Assembly (NCBI GenBank): GCA_965247355.1
Contig: OZ252011.1
Coordinates: 1,240,001-1,304,000 of the forward strand
From: RHLJ01 sp965247355
Lineage (GTDB): Bacteria > Bacteroidota > Rhodothermia > Balneolales > Balneolaceae
DNA: 64,000 nucleotides
Direction of reading: 5' to 3'
Shown in pieces: positions 34,590-44,700 of this stretch. Numbering within the stretch: the first letter of the stretch is position 1; each line of letters begins with the position of its first letter. Below the pieces are notes generated by a model. The model was not told the DNA's origin, made no database searches, and saw nothing but the letters and a program-made list of their open reading frames with translations. The translations under genes were made by a program, and so were the position numbers.

Positions 34590-35326
34590 TTGCTTTCCTG
34601 CAACATCTGTTCAAAAATTGAGTCTGATCGCCGTTCTTTATAACCTTCTACATGATACTTAAAGTATACATCCAAATGACGAATTAATTGCTTTAGTTCC
34701 CCTGCCTGCAAACCTATTGAGAGTACAGCTCGGTTCTTGGATGCAATCGATTCTTTTAAAAAACGTGCTTGTAGGACGGTTAATTTATACGAAAGTTCCG
34801 AATCAATTGCATTCGAAATTGTTCCCTCGGCTATATTCAGGTAAACTTCTTTGCTTAAATCTGAATTTCTATCGTCTAAATCAAAGCCACATAATTCTGC
34901 ACAACGCAGCTGATTATAGCAAAATACCGAAGGTTGTACCTCTTCCTCTTCGCCTAACCATGGGATAAATTTCACCAAAAAATTAAAGACGGGGCTGTTA
35001 ACTTCGTTTTCATGAACCAATTGAGAGATAAGTTCCAGCGTGGCATACAGGATAGCAGCTCTATCAAAATGAACTCGAAAATTGGGAGTGAAATACGAAA
35101 TAGAAGCTTCTGTAAGACTTTGAACCCCCCGGGTTGATTTGTAGTAATAGACAACATCCAGAATATTTCCAATTTCGATTAAGCCAGATAGCTTACTCTT
35201 TGGTCTTTTTACTCCACGGGCTATTAACGCAATTTTTCCGTGCTCTTTGCTTAAAACCGTAAGTATTTTACTTGATTCCTGGTAATCGATCGACCGAAGA
35301 ATAATTGCCTGAGTTTGAGTGATCAT
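34586..35326 (-). CDS. recO: DNA repair protein RecO
   Basis: The 246-residue product starts TQAIILRSIDYQESSKILTVLSKEHGKIALIARGVKRPKSKL, the OB-fold of RecO, followed by the helical domain with LELISQLV and CAELCGFDL. RecO helps RecR load RecA on single-stranded DNA during gap repair. The two CxxC zinc motifs seen in some RecO proteins are not complete here (only CysNx4-Cys and Cys-x-x-x-Cys remnants). Length is normal. It is the first gene of recO-htrA-lipoprotein. Confidence 0.9.
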   Translation of the reverse strand: MITQTQAIILRSIDYQESSKILTVLSKEHGKIALIARGVKRPKSKLSGLIEIGNILDVVYYYKSTRGVQSLTEASISYFTPNFRVHFDRAAILYATLELISQLVHENEVNSPVFNFLVKFIPWLGEEEEVQPSVFCYNQLRCAELCGFDLDDRNSDLSKEVYLNIAEGTISNAIDSELSYKLTVLQARFLKESIASKNRAVLSIGLQAGELKQLIRHLDVYFKYHVEGYKERRSDSIFEQMLQESK

Positions 35327-35373
35327 CCCCGAACATATTCTTCATATCATTTAAATGAAAGCGTGTTTTCTGA

Positions 35374-35760
35374 TTATTTCTCTGTTTTTAAAACATGGTT
35401 TATCGTGCTTCTTAGTTTATCGACCGATACAGGTTTATCGAGCATCTTTGTAGCTCCTAATTCTCTTGCTTTATTCTTCATAAGATCGCAGTTAGTAGAT
35501 GACAAATAGATAAATGGAATATTGTATTCAGAAAAATGTCTCTTAACATATTCGTTAAACTCAAACCCATCCATACAAGGCATTTCGATATCTGAAATGA
35601 TGAGTTCTGGCCGAACATATCTTAACATGTCGGCTGCTTTTCTTCCATGTTCGAACAGCATCACCACAAACCCATTTTTCTGGAGCACTCTGCTTATCAA
35701 CATCCGATATGCATTGTTGTCCTCTACTACAAATACAAGTGGTTTATTATTCATTGTCAT
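35374..35760 (-). CDS. Single-domain CheY-like response regulator
   Basis: The start chosen is the ATG at 35760 (128 residues), which has AAGAG before it; an upstream ATG at 35781 would overlap the preceding giant gene by 11 bases. The receiver signature is complete: acidic pocket VVEDNN, phospho-acceptor Asp in ELIISDIEMPCMDGFEF, Ser/Thr in IYLSST, and Lys in MLDKPVS. No output domain or histidine kinase is in the window. Ten bases separate it from the stop codon of the 3057-residue gene, so it is probably the last cistron of the DUF11 array. Confidence 0.88.
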   Translation of the reverse strand: MTMNNKPLVFVVEDNNAYRMLISRVLQKNGFVVMLFEHGRKAADMLRYVRPELIISDIEMPCMDGFEFNEYVKRHFSEYNIPFIYLSSTNCDLMKNKARELGATKMLDKPVSVDKLRSTINHVLKTEK

Positions 35761-35770
35761 AATTCTCTTG

Positions 35771-38700
35771 TTACTGATCAATTTTTACTGTGAATGTTAC
35801 TGTGCCTGTTTTACCAGGGTCTAAGGTACCTGTGAATGTCCATTTCAGGGTACCGGTGGAGCCTACATTTGGAGTAGTGATTGTGCAATTGGTAATACCT
35901 GTTGGTAATGCTCCGCAACTGCTTGATACATATGTTGTGTAATTTGGTATCACATCAATAATTTCTACCTGAGAAATCGGCTCATCACCAAGATTCTCAT
36001 AGTCAATTGAATACATCAGATTTGTACCGGGTAGAGCTTGTGTTTTGTCAACCGATTTCAGGATAACTAGTCCTGCTTCTTCTGTACCAACCGTTGTAAG
36101 GTCAGTTCTGGAAAGTATCTGTTGAATGACCGGAGCTGTATTTGCAAAATCAAGATTGGCAGTAATCGTTGTTAAATTCGATGCGCCATTATTTAACCCT
36201 GTGGGTGCTGTGACTTTCAGCAACAGACATACATCCTGCCCGGCTGTAACCGAAACGGTGGTAGTTGGTAATAAAACAGGTTCCCCGGAATCAATTTCAC
36301 CGCTACAATTTAAATCCTGATACAGTACTACAGGCCATGATGGATTACTTGGATTATTAACTGAACCGGTTGTAAATGTAACATCGCCAGAAGTATTCGC
36401 ATCGAATAAATGCTGGAAAACTACCACTGCTCCCGGTAATACGGTTCTTTCCCCGTCGGTTAGAAATCTACTTACTGCTACATCTGCAAAATCAACTCCG
36501 GTATACACAGTACCTAATGAAATGGTGAACTCTGTTTCATCTGTAGAAATATTATAACTACCGTTTGTTGTACCAGCTGAACCTCCAGTCGATATCCTTT
36601 CAGCTCCATTGGTTTCTATAACTTTAACCGTTCCGCCTTCTCCGACAGTAGATGCAGGCACAAATAAGGAATAAGTTCCATTAGCGGCAGTTACTCTTTG
36701 TTCTATCAAAGTATTTGTAGAGGTAACCACTTTTACGGTTTGGTTTTCAAAACCTGTTTCTCCTCCATTTTGGATTCCATCATTCGCAGCACCACTACTT
36801 ATTCCATTGTCGTTGAATACCTTACCTGTGATCTTGACTCCTTTATAATCACCGAAATTCTGGAATACGGGAAGATTGTTTACGGTAACTGAACGCAAAT
36901 TTGGAGTGGTTGAAATAAATCCATCCGGATCAACTTCTGCAGGAGTACAAATATCCGGTGTCGGGATACTCTGACCGAATGACTCTATAAGGTTGTATGA
37001 TCCATTTAATACGTTTGTAAACTGGTACTGTCCCTGAGAATTTGTAAGTACACTCTTACAATTATTCTGAGCTACATCATAAAGCACCATGGTTACATTT
37101 TCCAGTCCCGGCTCAGAAGCATCCTGAATCATATTATGGTTCAGATCATGATACACAACTCCACTAATTCCAACTCCGGTAGGTACTACCCTTGAATTAG
37201 CGCTGAATTCAGAAGTGTTATTAGCCGAACTTATCGTTGTAGCGGTAATTCGATCATTAAATGCCAACGATACTGAACCTGAGATTGGAATATCCACACT
37301 AAAGGTCCCGCTGGAATTGGTGGTGATAGTTCCAATATAATAGCGACCTTCTCCATGTGGTTGATTCTGAGCACCTCCTACCTCAACCAAGCCAGTATTA
37401 TCCCCATCATTATCTGCTTTATACACTTCAATAGTATATACACCCTGAAGTTTAGTGGATGTTGTACCTACATATCCTTCGATATGGAGCATATTGTTTT
37501 CAAGTGTGGAAAGAGTGAAGACGGGATAATCTATACCTCGGTTCGGAGTGGTTGATGAACTTTGAAGAACACCGTCATTCGGAGAAACTCCATCCGCAAT
37601 TCCTGAACCTCCATATACCACATCTATCGAAATACCATGATTATTATAAATGCTGTTTCGGGTAATTCTTACACCTTGCTGTGCAACAGAATTTGGAGAT
37701 GTAAGTTTGATACCGGCTCCTTCTTTTGTGGAGGAAGCACTATAGTTGGTTCCGTTTCCATGAATTACGTTTTTCTCAATCAATGAACTAGTCACATTAT
37801 TGAGAATCGTAATACCTGCCACAACATGATTTCGTATGGTGTTGTTTCGAATGGTATTCCCGGAACTTAGTCCTGAATTTGCCCCTATCTCGATACCACT
37901 TCCTCCATTCAGAGATGCGCTACCTGTGTTTCCTGCATTTTGTATCAGGTTCTGAGTAATCATCCACGTTCCAGGTCCTTCAATTCCATCAGCATCTGTG
38001 GCATTTAATCCAGTTTGAGTTAACTCATTTTTATGAACTGTAATACTTGCTGAACTATTTGAGGATTTGATACCTGAACCTGTCAGATATCCAATAAAGT
38101 TTTCCTGAATTAGGGTTGATCCCGATCCGCTTCCATTGAATTCAATACCTATGCCAGCTCTTTCAGCTCCGGCGGGATCTGCACCATTAGCTCTTGCGCC
38201 GATCAGGTTTTTCTCGATAATACCACCCGAAGCACTTTGAACCCTGATCCCAACATCACCATTAAAAATTGCTATATGTCGGATTGCAAAAGCACCTGTT
38301 GTATTTACTAATAAGGCATTTGTTCCTGCATCACTCAGGCTAATCTCAAATTCTTTTCGGGTAACTGTATTCAAAGTGATGTTATCTATACCTACAGATC
38401 CGCCCGTTCCAGTTGTCCCGGCATTGTCATCCCGGGTTGTGGTTGGCGCGTTTAACTGATAGGCTGTACCATTGATGGAAGTCAATGGATCAGTAATAGC
38501 AGGAAGTTCACTTCCCAGACTATATCTCCACCAGTTGCCACCTCCACCTGAGTTATTGGTTGGAACTGCCGGGATAAATCGCATGGTATTAGCACCGGAA
38601 ATAGCGTTGGCATTCAGAATAAACTGCCGGAGAGATCCTTGTGAGGTTCTTGCTGAACTTGCATCCTGATCGGTATCAGAAACCTGAGTTACCACATTGA

Positions 38701-41700
38701 AACTGAATCCAAAGTCGATAGCAGTGATCTCAGATCCAGTAACAGTTACTTTAGCTACATGCTCTGCATTTGCAAGATCAGAAGATACCGGAGTGGTTGA
38801 AATATTATCGGACTGAGCTCCTCTCCGACCTCCAAAACAATGGCCGGCTGAGGTTTTGATGTTAAATGCTCCCGTTCCATCTTCACAAAGTCCACCAATC
38901 GGAGCATATGTTTGTTCTGCCCAGGTTGTTCCATCAGAAAGTTCTCCGGTTTTGGAGTCCACAGCAATCCAATAATCTCCATCATCGCCAATCTGGAAAG
39001 CATATTTACCTAAATTATTAGTAGTGGTTGTGGTTTCATAGGTATCATCATTTCCATCGGCGATTCCATCCCCACCATCTTTAAACAAATGTACTTCTAC
39101 ATTTTCCAGTGCCTGTTGGTCACCGCTGGCATCACCAAAATTGGCATCATCACTAAATCCGTTTCCTGTACGATCTTCAAATACAGTACCACTAATTGGA
39201 ATACTAATATATATAGTAACCGCAGATGTATCATTTGCAATTGTTGGGTCACTTTGATTTAGCCCCTGAATAAATGCTTTGTTAATTAATGAATCCTGAG
39301 AAACATTAGAGTTCACCGTAGTCTCTAGTGTCAAAGTTGCTGAGTTACCACTATTCAGCGAACCAACAGCCCAAAGTTTAGTAATCTGATTGTAGGTACC
39401 CTGACTTGGTGTAGCCTGAACTAAGGTCAACCCAGTTGGGAGTGTTTCATTAACATCAATTTCAGTAGCGTTTTCCGGACCATTATTAGTTACTGTTAAT
39501 GTGAAGTTTACCGTTTCATTTGAAAGTGGGTTGGTTTGATCCGCGGTTTTAGTAATTGCGATATCAGCATCTCTGGTAGTAACTACAGGATTATCAAAAT
39601 CCTGATTTCTACATTGGGTGAAGTCAATATCAACCAAGCGATCATCCGAATATCCACCTGTGGTAAATGAGCCAGTTCTTAAATCAAATGTAGAAGTATA
39701 GTTGTACACAATGTACGCCATGTGATCAGTATCGAAAGTCCCATTCCCATCGGTAGTGACAGCAGATTCAAAAAGTTGTAAGTCGCCTGCTGTGGAAACA
39801 CCCAGATTTGTCGCAAATTCAACTGTATTAGATTGGTTCTGAGCAAAACCTAAATAATCACGAATAGTCTGACCTCCACCAACATCATTACCATCTATAT
39901 CCAGTCCGGTAAGTGCAAAATCTCTTTTTATGGGATTGTTGGTTCCAGTTTGAACCAAAGTGATTTTATAGTCAATATAACCTCCACCTGCATTTGCTGT
40001 GAAAAATGGACTAAAGTTAGCCGGAGAGTTTGCCAGGCCGTCATCATCAATATCATCCAGAGTAGCATTATTTATAGCTACAACTTTAACCAGTGCGTCT
40101 ACTCCGGAAGTAACATTGCTGAAGCGGTACAACGCATTAACCTGAAGTGGCACCCCCTGTTCGAGACTTGGGTTCAGGAATGAGAATAATGGAGGTTCGT
40201 TACAGCTTAATCCGGATTCCGGATCAAATACAATGATATCTACACTTCCGGAATTATTTGTTGAGTTGCCGTCTGTACCTGTATGATTTGTTAGAGTGGC
40301 AGTATTTGTTAATGTATTGCCCTCCTGCCCTGAATTCACAATTGCTTTAAGCGAAAGAGTAGCTGTCTGTTGTCCCAATAATGTCCCAATATCCCAAACA
40401 CCAGAGCCCGGAGTAAACATACCTAAACTTGTGTTAGCGGATTCAAAGGTCAATCCACCCGGAAGCTGATCTGTTACCTGTACAGAACCAACGGTATTAC
40501 CTTGTTCATTTTTTGCGGTTACGGTATATGTAACGGTATCACCTACAGCAGGAGTAACCAAATCAACTGCTTTTGTAACCGAAACATCTACAATGTTGGT
40601 AGAAGTAGGGTTGTTAAACGCATTTATAATACAAGCACTAAATCCAAGTGAGAATTGTCTTGCTGTCAGGTTTTGTGGATTTTTAATACCCGCACGATAT
40701 CTGAATTTAGATTCATTAGTATAGGTGCTGTACACCAGATTACTGGTGGCTGAAGTATCAATTCCTGCAATATCACCAGAACCAGGAGCTTCAAAAGTGG
40801 TATAAATCCCAAATGAATCCAGAATCAGGTTGGTATTATTTTCTACCGTATAGGAAGTAAGCTGTTGAAATCCGACGAATTCCCGAAGTGTGGTACCATC
40901 AATATCAATTCCTGAAGCTGCAAAATTAGTGTACTTAGGAGTTTGAGTATTGGCATGATAAAAACTGAATTCAAAATCTATATACCCATCTCCATCACCC
41001 GTATTTGCAACACCAATTTCCGGCTGAAAATTGTTAATCGCTCCGGCTGCAGTTGCATCAAAAATATTAAGCACGGCATTATTAATAGTTACGATTTCTA
41101 CCTCTGCATCTATACCCGGGGCAATATCTTCGAATAAATAGGTGGCTCCAACCTGCCCTGCGGTTCCACTTATTAAGGTATTTCCATTGAACCTTAGATA
41201 AGGAACTTCTGAACAATTGGAAGGAAATCCGGGAGTAACCACATCAATAATTTGTGAAGCTGTATTATTTCCAGCTACTGGATCAGTTTGATCCAATGCA
41301 TTTACATCCACTGAGTTTGTTATCTGATTTCCTTCAGTTCCTGAATTGACACTTAAAGTAAGAGTTAGTGTTTGAGTTACCCCGTTATTCAGACTACCAA
41401 TCGTCCAGATTCCAGTACTGTTTGAATAGGATCCAACAGTTGCAGAGGAAGTTACATATGTTAAACCTGAAGGAATCTGATCAATAACATTAAGACCTGT
41501 TGCTGTTTTTGGCCCATTATTAGTAGCTGTAATAGTAAATATCAGTTGTTGTCCTTCAAGTGCAGTATTATCATCTACTGTAATTCCTAGTTCAATATCT
41601 GCTGATTCCGGAACGACTGTAACACCGGCTGAAGCTGAGTTATTTCCCAGTTCAGGATCTGTTTCATTTAATGAAGTGATACTTGCCGTATTCAAAATAG

Positions 41701-44700
41701 TATTACCAAGTGTTCCATTATCGATAGAAGCAGTAATATTGAGTGTTACACTGGTCGTATCACCAGCACTGATTGTGCCTACATTCCAGATTCCGGTAAA
41801 TGAGTTATAGGTACCCTGACTTGCCGTTGCCGATACAAACGTTAACCCAGTTGGCAGCTGATCGGTCACCTTAATTCCTGACGCAGTAAACTCTCCTGGA
41901 TTAGTCACCGTAAGTGTAAAAATAACCTGATCGCCTTCGACCGCATTTGGAGTGTCTACCGTTTTAGCAATTTCTAAATCAGGAGTTGGTGGGTCAATGA
42001 TATCTACCTGATAATCTTCTACTTCACCATCAAGTGCATAACCGGTAGGATTTATTACTTCACTTAAAGCGCTCGCTATTCTGAATCTTGCGTAGGTAGT
42101 CCCGGTTACCAAACCAGTTAATCCGGTCCAGGTAAGTGTTGCACTTCCACCGGAACAAACCGCTGATGTAAATTCATTTGGATCGAAAGTGTCGGAAAGG
42201 TCAAAATCGATCCAACCCCCTACATTTCCCCCGCTTGTACATACAAGAGTTGTACTGTAGCTTGATTGAGCTGAGTTGAAATCAGCCAGTTGAGAGATTC
42301 CATCTTCATCATCACCATTTCCTATACCGGAGGATTCAGTATCATCTCCGTTAGATTGAGCCCCGGAAGATCCATTTCCATCTCCATCCACTCCTGCACC
42401 AAAGAACACAGTATTTGCACTTCCGTTATTTAATAAGTGAAATGCCGGAGGATTTCCTGAACCGCTATAAACAGTCCCAAAAGTAGCGGGGGCGTCACCA
42501 AAATCAGCTACAACTGCCATCCCAATATGAATATTATCCGCTTGTTCTGCGATTTTTCGAATTTCAACTCGTTCTACATTGGAATCGGTAATTCTGAACC
42601 AAACCGGAGTTGAGGAAGACGCGCAAGAAGGATTTCCGGAAACCGAAGGCTGGAACTCAATGGTGGTATTTCCATTGGTGTAGTTTAAGATCACACTGTT
42701 TGTACAAACCCCACCATCGGTGCCCTGCCCGGTAATCCAGTCATTTATAGTTACTTTATTATTGCTTCCATCAAAAGCTTCAAGGGTATAAGAAGTTGAA
42801 CCTCCATACGGACGTAATCTGTTTAGTGAAAGAATGAGTGCATCTGAAGGAATAGATGATGGAATATGAATATCCAAAGAAGTTGCGTCTCCACTTGCTC
42901 CATTTGGGTTTACTTGTGGTCCGTTAAATTGGTCGCCGGAAAATGATCCACTTGCCCATTGTTGCAATGCATTGGGAGCAAAAGTTGCGTTGGTTCCTAC
43001 TGCAGAAACGGTTGCGATCTCAAGTCCGCCAACAGCAGCCGTCATTGTGGTTCCTCCATAAGTTCCTGAGAAACAAGCCCAGGCTGCATCCTGTCCGTTT
43101 ACAATCGGACAAGGCTCAGGACCGTAGGTAGTAGGGTTATAAGTGAAATTGGTTACGGTCTGATTTGTGAATACTGAAGCATCATTGCCGGCTTCATCCT
43201 GAAGTCGGTTCGAACCATATGCATAATCAATCTCAACGTTATCGGCACTTTGTACTTCCGGATCAAGCGTAAGAATTATCCTTGGCCCATTGATGGTTAC
43301 TTCCGTAATAGTTCGATTACTACCATTTACTTCTACATCAAAATCCCCAATAGCTGGAACTGAACCTAAATCCATGGCTTCGTTGTAATCTATGGTGAGA
43401 TATTCTCCATTTACGGAAACTGCCAGGAGAACCGGGTTTACATTATCCGAAGTCGCTGATACTTCTTCTGAGTTCACACTTTCTACTGCATTATCATCCG
43501 TTGATGAGATTACGTAGTAATAGGTTGTTCCATGGGTAACAGTGTTATCAGTAAAAGTATAAGTAGCACTCTCATTATCAGTGACTGAACCAACTTGTGT
43601 ATATGGACCTCCTTCAGTTGTTGACCGTTTGATAGTGTAGCTATCTATCCCTACCGGTGAGTTTACGTCATCAAAAGTAATTTCAATATCACCTCCGGCT
43701 ATTGCGGTTGCTAAAACGCTACCGGGCGGAGTTGGAATTACAGAAATAATAGTCTCGGAAACTTCTGCTGAGTTTGCACTTTCGTTTGAATTTCCATCTA
43801 TCGCGGATACTACATAATAGTAGGTGTTGCCCTCTGACACTGTGTTATCAGAATAGGTATAACTCGCACTTTCGTTATCAGTTATCGTTCCAATTTGAGT
43901 GTAAGGTCCGCCCTGATTTTGTGAGCGTTTTACCGAATAACTGGCAACTCCACTACCACTTTCATCCACATCATCAAAAGTGATATCGATCTGAGTGCTA
44001 GAGATTTCTGTAGCTACTACATTTTGAGGTGTTTCGGGTGCACTTTGGTCGTTATAAGTAATAGAAATCGAACCATCAGCTTCTGTTCCTACGCCATCTC
44101 CTCCGGCTGTTATCGATGGAGAAATTGCGGAAGCATCTATAAATGAACCACCGCCACCAGCTGAACCGTTTGCACCAGCTCCACCGCCACCGGAGTATCC
44201 GGCACCACCTCCGGAATAGTTTGCATCCGCACCACCTCCACCGGTAAATCCGTTTCCTCCAGCAGTACCAGACCCATTTCCGGAACCTCCATTTGCAATA
44301 GCCAGTAGTTGTCCTAAATCTGTCACGGTAGCATCTGCACTAGCCCCGCCTTGTGCATCACTGGAGCCTCCGGCAGTTAATATTCCACCACCACCACCTG
44401 CTGCTGCAGTGTTTGTGGTTGTCCCCCCTCCATTTCCATTTGTTCCTCCAGCTCCCGGACCTGATCCGGTTCCCGAATCACCAGCAATTGTAGTATTAGC
44501 ACCTAAACCAATAGCGCCAGTTGAGTTATCACCTCCGCCACCTGCTCCAGCTACCATTACTAAAGTGTCATTTATATATACTCCGGTGCTTCCACCACCT
44601 CCGGCACTTGAACCGCTACTACTGCTTACTCCAGACTCGCCAACTACATATCGTATTACATCTCCTGCATTTACATTGAAAGTCGCAGTAGCGGTTGCTC

